Source of the DNA: Bacteroidales bacterium
Lineage (GTDB): Bacteria > Bacteroidota > Bacteroidia > Bacteroidales > F082
DNA: 64,000 nt
NCBI GenBank assembly: GCA_017428285.1
Contig: JAFRRE010000141.1
Location: 13,336-77,335 of the forward strand
Reading direction: 5' to 3'
Shown here: positions 1 to 8,335 of the stretch, in pieces
Layout: every line of letters starts with the position of its first letter
How positions within the stretch are numbered: the first letter of the stretch is position 1
The notes under the pieces: model-generated
What the model was told of the DNA's origin: nothing
Databases searched by the model: none
Seen by the model: only the letters and a program-made list of their open reading frames with translations
Made by a program: the position numbers and the translations under genes

Positions 1-916
1 GACCGTATTTCTCAATAAGACCTTTTAGCATCTCCATATCACCACCTCCGGCAAATAGTGTTACCACGTTAGGATTAGCATCCAAGATGGCTTTGTTGAG
101 CTTGAAGAACGTGTCATTCTCATCCATAATCTTATAGAAACTCGCGCCCGAGAATATTTTCACCTTGCCTTCCACTTCCATTGGAAAACCCGCAAACTCG
201 GTCGCTTTCATCATCGGATAGTAAGGCATAAGCAACACCCTATCCCTTGGGATACCACGCCGCCCAACAGAAAGCGAGGCTCCATAATCCCTAAACTCAA
301 AAGAATAATCCAAACAACCCGCACCCACCCAATAGGCATGGTCGGTAAGGTTAATCTGGTATTTTGTTATCTCTTTAGGCAAAGCATAAAATGCCGTCAC
401 CGCCTCAACTGCACTGGGATGGATATGCATGAACAACTTGTCGGGGGCGTAATCCATGATTGTGTCATAGACAAACTGCGCTTTGTCCAAACCACTCTTG
501 CTTCGTGGCACTACAACGACTTTTGTTTTCGAATAATCATACAGCGTCTGCTTCAATCGTATTGAACGGGGATCCTCTAAACCGAATTCTGTTATGTAAA
601 GCATCTCCCAACCTGCAGCAATAATAGCATCCACGTATTGCATCGTCAGCCCTTGGGCATCTTGCGAGAAGGTGTCGTAGAACACACAACGCGGTTTTCC
701 CTTGAATGTCTCCCGCTTTTGAACGTTACCGCTCAATTGTTTCAGCATGGCCTCTATTTCCTCATCAGTAAAGCCTATATAGAAGGTATAGGCCGTGCGA
801 GCTGCTGCGTTCAAGTATTTCAAGCAGGAGTCGTACCGCTTCCGAGCAAGACTGTTTTGGGCTTTTCGTTTGAACCTAGTGAAAAGCGATTGTATGTATT
901 CTTCCGTCAGCGTCAT
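1..916 (-). CDS. Glycosyltransferase-like protein, C-terminus beyond window
   Basis: This leftward gene runs off the left edge, so only about the first 305 residues are seen. Translation from the ATG at 916 stays open to base 1 and gives a mixed alpha/beta protein with a basic, helical N-terminus (TEEYIQSLFTRFKRKAQN). A segment near residue 300 (VVTLFAGGGDMEMLKGLIEK) looks like the nucleotide-sugar-binding half of a GT-B glycosyltransferase. It would add a sugar to the lipid-linked repeat unit at the cytoplasmic membrane. The ATG overlaps the TGA of the wzx gene upstream (ATGA), which implies translational coupling in the polysaccharide operon. The family is inferred from fold-like features and context. 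The catalytic residues cannot be assigned. Confidence 0.6.
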   Translation of the reverse strand, partial: MTLTEEYIQSLFTRFKRKAQNSLARKRYDSCLKYLNAAARTAYTFYIGFTDEEIEAMLKQLSGNVQKRETFKGKPRCVFYDTFSQDAQGLTMQYVDAIIAAGWEMLYITEFGLEDPRSIRLKQTLYDYSKTKVVVVPRSKSGLDKAQFVYDTIMDYAPDKLFMHIHPSAVEAVTAFYALPKEITKYQINLTDHAYWVGAGCLDYSFEFRDYGASLSVGRRGIPRDRVLLMPYYPMMKATEFAGFPMEVEGKVKIFSGASFYKIMDENDTFFKLNKAILDANPNVVTLFAGGGDMEMLKGLIEKYG

Positions 917-2406
917 TTCTTCATCCTTGACTTAAGCGATGACAACAATCCCATGCGTTTTTCAAGTCCCGAAAGAGAAATCCACGCAGATATACCAATA
1001 ATCAACGTACCGAAAATATATTTCATCCAATCGACTTTAAGGATAACCGTGAGCGTCACACAAACAGCCAACAATAATAACTGCATTAGAAACGCCCTAT
1101 TGAAATCGCCAGAAAAATTGAATCCATACCTTTTATGACTGATAATATAAACCTGCAAGAAATAGCACAGGAACGTCAAAGCGTATCCGATACCAATACC
1201 TTTCAGTCCCAGCAGCCAATAGCCTAATATCTGGAAGCCCAAACTATAGACATTGACAGCCGTTTCGTTAATCATAAACAATTTTGATTCACCTTTGGCG
1301 ATGAAAATGAACGATATGGCCCAAGAAGCCATTTTGAACAACATCCCACTAGCTGCCCAAATTATATAATCGTTTGCGCCAAGGAATCTTTCTGAATATA
1401 ATAGTCTGACTATCCAAGGGACAAAAACAATGCAAACGAGAATCAAAGGAGCCAAAATCAGAATGCCAATCTCTCCCTGCTGGTTCATGATAACGCAACA
1501 CTTCTTGTTATCCTTGTTCACAGCAGAAAGCCTTGGGTAATAATCTGTTCCCATAGCCGAAAAAACCATACCAATGTATGTTGTCATAATGGCAAATCCA
1601 GCTTGGAAAAGTCCCACCTCATCGATGCCACCTTGACGGTTGATAAAACTACGCAGGATGTAGGCAGACAATGCAACTAAAATGCCGCTTACGCTCATGG
1701 CAATGCCCATTTTTAGCATCTGCCCGCCTTCTTGAATCACCTCCTTTAAAGAGACTTTGACGGGTTCGTATGGTACTTTTCGGGAAAAATACCACGACAA
1801 AAGCATGGCAGTAAACGCTCCAAGAATCAGGTTAGGAACAATACCTTTGATGCCTAGCCAATAATAGAGTGGCACGCAGATTACCAATCCCAGTAAACTC
1901 CCCCAAACCGATGCACGCGCCAAGTATTTAAGTCTCCGCGTCCCTTGCAAAATCACATTCTGACCACCACTTAACTGATGGAAGAGCATAATAACCGAAA
2001 GAAATATGAACGAGAGTGTGTAATCATAGTTCCCAAAAGAGGTTTTGCTTAAAATAGGAGAGAATCCTATGACACACAACATGCCCAACAAACCAGTAAA
2101 CCACACCAATTTCCTGAGCACCGTCACAATCCTATTGACTCGAGCTTGGTCACCGCTAGCATGGGCTTCTGACACATCCCTCACAGCGCTTTGTGAAAGA
2201 CCAAGCTGCGTGATACTTTGGATGAGCGAAGTGCCAGAATTAAAAAGCCCAACAATACCCACACCCGTGGTTCCAATCAAGATGGCTACTATCTTCGAGC
2301 GGATGATGGAAATCAAAATAGTAAAAAACTTCACTCCACCAAACAAAGACGTCGCCTTAAAAATACTGCGGTAATCGGATTTTGTTTCGTTATTTGTTTG
2401 ATCCAT
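913..2406 (-). CDS. wzx: O-antigen/polysaccharide flippase Wzx
   Basis: A 497-residue polytopic membrane protein of the MATE/MOP polysaccharide transporter superfamily. The N-terminal part (SLFGGVKFFTILISIIRSKI, then a GTTGVGIVGLF segment) is characteristic of Bacteroidota O-antigen translocases, and about 12-14 hydrophobic helices follow to the end. It would flip undecaprenyl-diphosphate-linked repeat units across the inner membrane. It lies between the DegT aminotransferase (10 bp away) and the partial glycosyltransferase (4-bp ATGA overlap), as expected for a Wzx/Wzy-dependent locus. No polymerase Wzy is visible in the window. Family assignment is confident; the exact substrate is not known. 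Confidence 0.9.
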   Translation of the reverse strand: MDQTNNETKSDYRSIFKATSLFGGVKFFTILISIIRSKIVAILIGTTGVGIVGLFNSGTSLIQSITQLGLSQSAVRDVSEAHASGDQARVNRIVTVLRKLVWFTGLLGMLCVIGFSPILSKTSFGNYDYTLSFIFLSVIMLFHQLSGGQNVILQGTRRLKYLARASVWGSLLGLVICVPLYYWLGIKGIVPNLILGAFTAMLLSWYFSRKVPYEPVKVSLKEVIQEGGQMLKMGIAMSVSGILVALSAYILRSFINRQGGIDEVGLFQAGFAIMTTYIGMVFSAMGTDYYPRLSAVNKDNKKCCVIMNQQGEIGILILAPLILVCIVFVPWIVRLLYSERFLGANDYIIWAASGMLFKMASWAISFIFIAKGESKLFMINETAVNVYSLGFQILGYWLLGLKGIGIGYALTFLCYFLQVYIISHKRYGFNFSGDFNRAFLMQLLLLAVCVTLTVILKVDWMKYIFGTLIIGISAWISLSGLEKRMGLLSSLKSRMKK

Positions 2407-2415
2407 GTCTTTGTT

Positions 2416-3513
2416 TCAGAACCTATTAATCAGCCCCACAATATATTCCGCCTCTTCCATTGTTATCGCCGGTCCAATCGGCAAGCTCAATTCCATATCA
2501 TGAATCTGCTCAGTAATAGGATATATTCTTTCATTCCATTCCTTGTAACATTCCTGTTTATGAGGTGGAATAGGATAATGTATCACGGTTCCCACACCAT
2601 TCATCTTGAGATATTCCTGGAGCTCATCACGACGAGTGCATAAAATGGGGAACAGATGATAGACATTCTGCGCATCCGGCAATCTGTCGGGAAGTGTGAT
2701 GCAATTGTTCTTTATGTTTTCGTAATAATAGGCAGCTATTTGTTTGCGGTGCTTGTTATCCTCGTCAAGATATTTCAGTTTCACATCAAGCACAGCTGCT
2801 TGAATCTCATCCAAACGGCTGTTGCGTCCCGTGTATTTGAACACATACTTCTTTTGGCTTCCGTAGTTGGCCAAAGTACGAACGGCTTCAGCAAGTTCCT
2901 TATCGTTGGTTGTCACAGCACCACCATCGCCTAAGGCTCCTAGGTTTTTGCCAGGATAAAAGCTGTGACCTGCGGCATCGCCGATGGAACCCGTCCTTTG
3001 CTCACCAAAACGGCAGCCGTGCGCCTGCGCATTGTCCTCAACCAATTTGAGATTGTATTTCTTGCACAATGCACCAATCTTCTCTGTATAAGCACAGCGT
3101 CCATATAGATGCACTATACAAATTGCTTTGGTCTTTGGGGTAATGGCTGCTTCAATCTTGTCATCATCGATTTCCAAGGTGCTCCATTTGGGCTCCACAA
3201 ACACGGGTTTCAAGCCGTTCTCGGTGATGGAAAGGATTGTGGCAATATAGGTGTTTGCTGGGACAATCACCTCATCGCCAGGTTGCATCACGCCCATCTC
3301 GATATAGGCACGGAAGATCCAAATCAGTGCGTCAAGACCATTGGCACAACCAATGCAATATTGTGTGCCTATATAGTTGGCATAGTTCTCTTCAAAGTGC
3401 TTGTTCTCCTCGCCTTGAAGATACCAGCCGCTGTTCACCACGCTAGTCACGGCAGCATTAATCTCCTCACCGTGAAGTGCTGTTACGTCTTTTAAGGAAA
3501 GAAAGGGTATCAT
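2416..3513 (-). CDS. DegT/DnrJ/EryC1/StrS PLP aminotransferase, FdtB/QdtB-like
   Basis: A 365-residue sugar aminotransferase of the DegT family. It opens with the usual IPFLSLK segment. Asp160 in VEDNAQAHG should contact the PLP pyridine nitrogen, and Lys189 in [15 protein letters not shown] should form the Schiff base. Given two ketoisomerase genes in the same operon, it probably aminates C3 of a dTDP-3-keto-6-deoxyhexose to make dTDP-Fuc3N or dTDP-Qui3N, like FdtB or QdtB. It is separated from the ketoisomerases by the acyl cassette and the ATPase cassette, but direction and function fit one pathway. Position of amination is inferred from the neighbours, not from a residue seen here. Confidence 0.87.
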   Translation of the reverse strand: MIPFLSLKDVTALHGEEINAAVTSVVNSGWYLQGEENKHFEENYANYIGTQYCIGCANGLDALIWIFRAYIEMGVMQPGDEVIVPANTYIATILSITENGLKPVFVEPKWSTLEIDDDKIEAAITPKTKAICIVHLYGRCAYTEKIGALCKKYNLKLVEDNAQAHGCRFGEQRTGSIGDAAGHSFYPGKNLGALGDGGAVTTNDKELAEAVRTLANYGSQKKYVFKYTGRNSRLDEIQAAVLDVKLKYLDEDNKHRKQIAAYYYENIKNNCITLPDRLPDAQNVYHLFPILCTRRDELQEYLKMNGVGTVIHYPIPPHKQECYKEWNERIYPITEQIHDMELSLPIGPAITMEEAEYIVGLINRF

Positions 3514-3540
3514 ATTTATAATATATTCGAAATTTGGATT

Positions 3541-3660
3541 TCACAAGGCTCCAATAATAAATTTAAGTCTTTGGTGCCGAAATAGCCATTCTGCGACAAT
3601 CAAAAATACTGTAACTATAGATGACAAAATAAGGAACCTAATCCACCAACCAAAATCCAT
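3541..3660 (-). CDS. Possible 39-residue single-pass membrane peptide
   Basis: A short ATG-initiated frame in the 197-bp gap between the nuclease-like gene and the aminotransferase. It encodes 39 residues with one hydrophobic stretch (WWIRFLILSSIVTVFLIVA) followed by a basic tail (WLFRHQRLKF), so it could be a single transmembrane helix with a cytoplasmic positive end. No family is recognised. It could instead be the remnant of a longer membrane-protein gene destroyed when the ATPase cassette entered the operon. Support is the clean frame and membrane-like composition only. Confidence 0.3.
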   Translation of the reverse strand: MDFGWWIRFLILSSIVTVFLIVAEWLFRHQRLKFIIGAL

Positions 3661-3709
3661 AATGTGTGTCCATAGTAAAAATTTAGGGGATTAGCTTAAA
3701 CAATAATAA

Positions 3710-4201
3710 CTATTGTATTAAGCCTCTTTGCCGAGCCATCGGCTCGTTCAAAACCTTTAGCGATGTGTCTTTGATGTTCCAGGTTTTGAACAGCACCTTC
3801 ATCCCGCTTTTCAATGCATCACTGACGGGAGGCAACCACGACTTGTTATGGTTTTTTATGACAAGATAAAACAGATAATCCACGTTTTTCGGATTGACAT
3901 TTTCAACGGCTTCGGGAATGATACCCTTTTTGTGCCGGATCAAAATGGCATTCAATATTTCCATGCTATCATGGAACTTGGCTACTATTTCCGAGACATT
4001 GGTTTGGAAATCAACAGTGTTACTCGGTTTGGAGAATGATGTCTTCGCCTCAACCATAGCCAACTTTGATTTGTTATCCAAAGTGACAAACTCACAGCTT
4101 GACATCCCCGACAATTGACCGAAAAAGCCAGACTTTTCCATCAGAAAGGTCTTGCTTTCGTCAACCTCAAACTGCATTCCCGATTCCTCAACAATCATCA
4201 T
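3710..4201 (-). CDS. Small partner of AAA ATPase, candidate ExK nuclease-like protein
   Basis: A 163-residue protein that starts inside the stop codon of the upstream ATPase (ATGA overlap), so the two are almost certainly made together. The segment FVTLDNKSKLAMVEAKTSF contains Glu51-Ala52-Lys53 at the end of a hydrophobic strand, which resembles the (D/E)xK half of a PD-(D/E)xK nuclease core. The C-terminal half is mostly helical. No family is recognised with confidence. The gene order (SMC-like ATPase, then small effector) is that of many two-gene phage-defence systems. Nuclease activity is inference from a short motif. Confidence 0.55.
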   Translation of the reverse strand: MMIVEESGMQFEVDESKTFLMEKSGFFGQLSGMSSCEFVTLDNKSKLAMVEAKTSFSKPSNTVDFQTNVSEIVAKFHDSMEILNAILIRHKKGIIPEAVENVNPKNVDYLFYLVIKNHNKSWLPPVSDALKSGMKVLFKTWNIKDTSLKVLNEPMARQRGLIQ

Positions 4202-5205
4202 AATTCCAATTCCTCCTCAAACAAACGAATTGATTCACCAACAATCGGATTGTCGGGCATTTCATTCTTCAAGTCATAGCGACAGCAGCTTTCATCAAAA
4301 GAATAAACAGGAATCGAAGTGTTATGCTGATGGGCGATGAGATACAATTTTTTTATCACAAAATAGGAATGGGAAGCGATGAAAAACTGCAACCCAGCCT
4401 TGGCCAACATGAAGATGATATCTAGAAATTGTGAGATCAGTTCCGGATGCAAGGCCGATTCTGGCTCGTCAATAAAAACGATGGAGTCGCGTGAAAGATA
4501 GTGATTACCCAACAACAAGTCCAGAATAGACAGTTTCTTGATGCCTTCCGAAGTAACCGCGATGTCGTGTTCCATCTTTTTGCTGTCGCGGAAAATCCAT
4601 TCGTCTCTATCCTGATTATATTCTATTCGCCCTCCTATGATGTTCATCAACTTGCCTCTCGAATCCGAAAATGCTTTGACGTTCTTTCCCTTCCGCGTTG
4701 GCTCTAGGGCCTTGGCCAAATCATAATAGGTGTCGTCAAACCCGAACTCGCTTCTTTCTCTTGATGCCAAGATCACCTTCCTCAAAGAAAGAATCTCCTT
4801 TGCTGGAAGGAAGATGGAATTAGTTTGTGTCGGCAAAAAAGAGCTGCTATAATTTTGGGATTGAATCTGTTTGACAGCGGCACCACTAAAAGTGTATTCG
4901 CATGACTGCACCCCCGATTTAATCTTCACATGCATTTTGTTTCCCTCGCCCTTTTTAACGATTTTGCCGAGCGCATTCACGTCAAAAGTATTGAGTAGTT
5001 TGTCCGAGAGTAGTTCGCCAAATGACTTTGTTTCGTTTCTGCCTCTATTGTTTTGCTCAACGGCTTTCGTAGTGGCATATAAAGTCTTCAACAAGAAAGT
5101 CTTTCCTTTTCCGTTATGCCCGATTAAAAGGTTGATTTTGCCCAAAGTCTTGGAATCAAAATGACCAATTGGACCTGCGTTTTCTATGGCGGCGGTATTA
5201 ATCAT
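4198..5205 (-). CDS. AAA_21/SMC-like ATP-binding protein, likely defence ATPase
   Basis: A 335-residue ATPase of the OLD/RecF-like AAA group. Walker A is GHNGKGKT (residues 29-36), an ABC-like signature region is TSEGIKKLSI (about 218-227), Walker B is IVFIDEPESALHP (from about 242), and a His switch lies in IASHSYFV. It has its own consensus promoter (5226-5256) although it sits between co-directional polysaccharide genes, and its last bases overlap the start of a small nuclease-like gene. ATPases of this kind act as sensors or activators in phage-defence pairs. It is probably an inserted defence cassette and not a sugar-pathway enzyme. Confidence 0.85.
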   Translation of the reverse strand: MINTAAIENAGPIGHFDSKTLGKINLLIGHNGKGKTFLLKTLYATTKAVEQNNRGRNETKSFGELLSDKLLNTFDVNALGKIVKKGEGNKMHVKIKSGVQSCEYTFSGAAVKQIQSQNYSSSFLPTQTNSIFLPAKEILSLRKVILASRERSEFGFDDTYYDLAKALEPTRKGKNVKAFSDSRGKLMNIIGGRIEYNQDRDEWIFRDSKKMEHDIAVTSEGIKKLSILDLLLGNHYLSRDSIVFIDEPESALHPELISQFLDIIFMLAKAGLQFFIASHSYFVIKKLYLIAHQHNTSIPVYSFDESCCRYDLKNEMPDNPIVGESIRLFEEELEL

Positions 5206-5225
5206 AGCATCAAAGAATTATGGCG

Positions 5226-5256
5226 CAAAAATAAAAAGAAATGTTGGATAGGCAAA
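5226..5256 (-). promoter_or_regulatory. Promoter of the AAA-ATPase cassette
   Basis: On the minus strand a TTTG element (5256-5253) is followed after 19 bp by TATTTTTG (5233-5226). This matches the Bacteroidota sigma-ABfr consensus TTTG-N19-TAnnTTTG exactly. It lies about 20 bp before the ATPase start and downstream of the MBL hydrolase gene, so the cassette can be expressed independently of the surrounding operon. Confidence 0.75.
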
Positions 5257-5293
5257 TTAATAGTTTATGATTTCATTTCGTAAAAAAGGAGAA

Positions 5294-5941
5294 TCATGTT
5301 GTTATATACTTTTCGTAAAACTCCCTTACCTCTCCAAAACGGAACACTTCTCCATGCCCAGGATAGACTTCCACATCGTCCTGAAAACTGTCCAAAATCA
5401 TCCTTACACTTTGTTTGAAATCATCTTTATCCCCTCCATGCCGCTTCTGGATAAATGGTTTGGTGTCTTTCAATATTGTATCGCCACTGAACATTATATC
5501 GTTGAAAAGAATGATATTGCTGCACGAAGTGTGTCCCGGAACTTGAATGAAGCGTATCTTGTTCTTTTGCCAGACTAACTGGTTGTCATGCTCATCAATG
5601 ATGAAGTCTATCTTTTCAATACTATAAGGCTCGGGCTTGCCAAAATACAGCGCGCTAAAATAACTCTGCGGAATGGAGGTCAATCGGGCGGTTTCCTTGC
5701 TTGCAACGATTTGAATATCTGAAAAAGTCTCTTTTAATGCATTGACACCCCAAACATGGTCAAAATCACCGTGTGTCAATAATATATATTTTGGAACCAG
5801 ACCTTTGTCCTTAATATAACCAATAATCTCCGCGCTACCATTGGTACCTGGATCCACCACCACGCACTCCCTTGAACTGTCATCCTCTATAATGTAGGTG
5901 TTGGAAGGAACAGGACTGTTGATAAAGCGCCGTATTCTCAT
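5294..5941 (-). CDS. MBL-fold metallo-hydrolase
   Basis: A 215-residue metallo-beta-lactamase-fold hydrolase of the glyoxalase-II/YcbL type. Metal ligands are visible in THGDFDHVWG (HxHxDH-like, with Gly-Asp at the second position), the His of PGHTS, the Asp of MFSGDT and the terminal PGHGE. The second HxH position reads GDFDH, so the first pair of ligands should be checked against a model. It is the last gene of the acyl cassette and follows the ketoreductase by 2 bp. In such a setting it may act as a thioesterase that edits or releases the acyl group from the carrier protein; this role is inferred from context. Confidence 0.85.
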   Translation of the reverse strand: MRIRRFINSPVPSNTYIIEDDSSRECVVVDPGTNGSAEIIGYIKDKGLVPKYILLTHGDFDHVWGVNALKETFSDIQIVASKETARLTSIPQSYFSALYFGKPEPYSIEKIDFIIDEHDNQLVWQKNKIRFIQVPGHTSCSNIILFNDIMFSGDTILKDTKPFIQKRHGGDKDDFKQSVRMILDSFQDDVEVYPGHGEVFRFGEVREFYEKYITT

Positions 5942-5943
5942 AC

Positions 5944-6684
5944 TTATCTCAAAGTGTAACCACCGTCAATGACCAATGAAGTACCTGTCACCAACTGGCT
6001 GGCATCCGAAAGATAATAAATTGCTGCGTATGCAATTTCCTCGGGCTTGGCAAAGCGCCCAAGTGGATAGTTGGCACGGATTTCATCAATCACATTATCC
6101 AACGTGTATTTCTTTAACATTTCAGTCTCAACGAATGCTGGCTGAATGCAATTGACGCGAGCTTTTAATGTCAGCACTTCAAGCGCAAGAACTTTAGCAA
6201 ATTGATTCACAGCCGCTTTTGAAGCAGCATACATGGCATTGGATACAGATGGATAAAACGCTGACACGGATGACATGAAAACCACAGAGGCAAATTTATT
6301 GATCTTTTTATTCTTTAATAACGCTTGTATCAGCATTGCTGGCCCTGAGAAATTCGTATCCATCATCTTTGAAATAAAATCATTATCAAGTTTTTTGATA
6401 ATAGATTTGTCATTTATTCCAGAATTTAGAACGATTCCATCCAATTTATCAACACTTTCTGCAAGATGTGTGACATCCTCTTGTTTTGTCAAATCAGCAG
6501 TTATTATCTTATGTTGGCCACCCGTCATCATCGACAATGTTTCTTCCAGACGTCCTTGATTACGCGCAGTGAGATAGACAGTGGCTCCGCTTTTTGAACA
6601 TTCAACAGCTATCGCCTTACCTATTCCCGATGATGCCCCTGTTACAAGGACAACCTTTCCTTCAAGACTAAATGGATTGTTCAT
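5944..6684 (-). CDS. SDR ketoreductase, FabG-like
   Basis: A 246-residue short-chain dehydrogenase/reductase. The NAD(P) motif TGASSGIG is at residues 15-22, and the catalytic Ser139, Tyr152 and Lys156 (YAASK) are present, as is the C-terminal GTSLVIDGGYT. It sits 10 bp after a KASIII-like gene in a run that also encodes an acyl carrier protein and a malonyltransferase. It most likely reduces a 3-oxoacyl-ACP to the 3-hydroxyacyl-ACP used to decorate an amino sugar. No dehydratase or enoyl reductase is nearby, so the product would keep its hydroxyl group. Confidence 0.88.
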   Translation of the reverse strand: MNNPFSLEGKVVLVTGASSGIGKAIAVECSKSGATVYLTARNQGRLEETLSMMTGGQHKIITADLTKQEDVTHLAESVDKLDGIVLNSGINDKSIIKKLDNDFISKMMDTNFSGPAMLIQALLKNKKINKFASVVFMSSVSAFYPSVSNAMYAASKAAVNQFAKVLALEVLTLKARVNCIQPAFVETEMLKKYTLDNVIDEIRANYPLGRFAKPEEIAYAAIYYLSDASQLVTGTSLVIDGGYTLR

Positions 6685-6694
6685 TTATTGAAAT

Positions 6695-7747
6695 TTAGAT
6701 AGTTACTAATTCCGAGCAAACAATATCTTTATCTGTTGTGAAGCAAGTACTGGCGTAAGCCAAGCCTCCACCAAAACCACAAGCTACACTCTTTTTTTCT
6801 CCCAAATCATTCCTAAGTCGGCAGACCATCATCAACGGAATGGCTGTCGAGGAGGTGTTGCCGTATTCACGGATGTTGGAAGGGAATTTTTCAGGCGCAA
6901 ACTTCAACTTTTTGATAATCTTGTCGTTAATCACCTTGTTGGCTTGGTGCAACAGATAATAATCCACTTTTTCATCCTCTATGCAGAAAGTCTCCATCAG
7001 CCTTCTAATGCTTTCAGGTGCCCTCTTAATGGCGAAGCCAAAGATGCTTGCACCATCCATATAGGTCTGAACACCATTTCTGGTCACCCCGTCCTCGCAT
7101 TTTTCATAATCGAGGGAATGCTCGTTGAACGGATTACGGTAGCCTCCGTCACGAATCCATACCACATCGAATTTGTCACCCTGGGTGTTCAAATCGAAAT
7201 ACATGGGTGAGGCCTCTTCGGAAAACTCCAAAGCAGTGGCCGTGCCAGCATCACCCGTAATCAAGTTGACCTTATCGAAGGGTGAACGCAACTTGGATAC
7301 CGTTTCACCAGTCAGCAATAAAGCCTTGCGCAGCTTTCCAGCCGACAACAGAGATGACACCACAGACAATCCGTAAATCCATCCCGGGCAGCTCATCGAC
7401 ACATCGAATGCCAAGCATGACATAGACAATCCAAGACGGGCTTGAAGAATACATGCTGTCGCAGGGTATTTATAATCAGGTGTTTGGGTCACAAAGACCA
7501 GACAATCGATTTCTTCCCTATTCCAACCCAAATCTGACAGCAACTTTTCGGCAGAAGCGAAACACAAATCGGAAGAACAGGTGTTCTCATCTGTGACATA
7601 GCGGGTGTCAACGCCCACCATTTCGATATATTTCAGTTTCTCCTCTTCGGTATCGAAAAGTTGGGAGTTTTTGTTCTCTATCTTATTTTTCGGAATGCAA
7701 GCGGAAACACCTGCAATACGGACATTTTCAACTTTAAATGTAGCCAT
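6695..7747 (-). CDS. 3-oxoacyl-ACP synthase III-like protein (second KASIII)
   Basis: A 350-residue thiolase-fold condensing enzyme of the FabH group. The Cys-His-Asn triad is intact: Cys120 in MSCPGWIYG, His267 in LLHQAN and Asn297 in EYGNTSS. It would condense an acyl starter with malonyl-ACP. It is a paralogue of the synthase encoded two genes upstream, and the pair brackets the NeuD-like gene. Two active condensing enzymes suggest two successive chain-extension steps, or different starter preferences. It is too far from the fatty-acid core set to be the housekeeping FabH; specificity is not visible in the sequence. Confidence 0.88.
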   Translation of the reverse strand: MATFKVENVRIAGVSACIPKNKIENKNSQLFDTEEEKLKYIEMVGVDTRYVTDENTCSSDLCFASAEKLLSDLGWNREEIDCLVFVTQTPDYKYPATACILQARLGLSMSCLAFDVSMSCPGWIYGLSVVSSLLSAGKLRKALLLTGETVSKLRSPFDKVNLITGDAGTATALEFSEEASPMYFDLNTQGDKFDVVWIRDGGYRNPFNEHSLDYEKCEDGVTRNGVQTYMDGASIFGFAIKRAPESIRRLMETFCIEDEKVDYYLLHQANKVINDKIIKKLKFAPEKFPSNIREYGNTSSTAIPLMMVCRLRNDLGEKKSVACGFGGGLAYASTCFTTDKDIVCSELVTI

Positions 7748-7749
7748 GG

Positions 7750-8334
7750 TTATAATTCAAGTTTTTTTGCGGGATTTCCCAAAACGGTTTCGCCATCTTT
7801 CACCTTGCGGCTCACCACGCTACCAGCCCCTATCGTGCAACCCAATCCGACTTTCACATCAGGATAGATGATGGAACCCGTAAACAATGATGACTGCTCG
7901 CCAATTCTGTTCCTGCCGCACAACTTCACTCCTACGTACAAATGGGAGCCTTGTTCAACAACGCCATCATGACCGATGTTACAGTGATCCTGTATAATGA
8001 CATCGTTACTGATAACCGTGTTGATTGAGACGGTTGAGAAAGCTCCTATGATAATTCCTGTGCCCAATTGCGCTGACGGAGCGATATTGGCCATAGGATG
8101 AATCACATTGATGAATTGTCCACCTTTCTCTCTAATCACAGCGGTATGAACTAACCTGTCAGCAGGCTTCACATCGGCACAGATGAAAACATCATCGGGC
8201 TCGATATCATAATTCTCCACATCATCGATATGGCACTTGATGTCCCACTCAACCCCATAATCCTTGCACAAGGTAGCATACCAATGTACAATCTGACCGA
8301 TGTTGCCGGTTCCAATGATTACTAAATGCTTCAT
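7750..8334 (-). CDS. NeuD/PglD-like hexapeptide acyltransferase
   Basis: A 194-residue protein with an N-terminal Rossmann-like PglD_N domain (HLVIIGTGNIGQIV) and a C-terminal left-handed beta-helix built of hexapeptide repeats (from about residue 85). The likely catalytic His is in QDHCNIGHDGVV. Family members acylate sugars: NeuD O-acetylates sialic acid, and PglD N-acetylates UDP-4-amino sugars. Here it is encoded between two KASIII-like genes with 1-2 bp gaps, so it may transfer either acetyl or the locally made hydroxyacyl group to a sugar. Acetyl-CoA or acyl-ACP as donor cannot be told from sequence. Confidence 0.85.
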   Translation of the reverse strand: MKHLVIIGTGNIGQIVHWYATLCKDYGVEWDIKCHIDDVENYDIEPDDVFICADVKPADRLVHTAVIREKGGQFINVIHPMANIAPSAQLGTGIIIGAFSTVSINTVISNDVIIQDHCNIGHDGVVEQGSHLYVGVKLCGRNRIGEQSSLFTGSIIYPDVKVGLGCTIGAGSVVSRKVKDGETVLGNPAKKLEL

Positions 8335-8335
8335 A

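Noticed and set aside
638..1138. Open frame of 166 codons on the plus strand
   Set aside because: It is antisense to the glycosyltransferase and to the end of wzx. Those two are coupled by ATGA and make better proteins.
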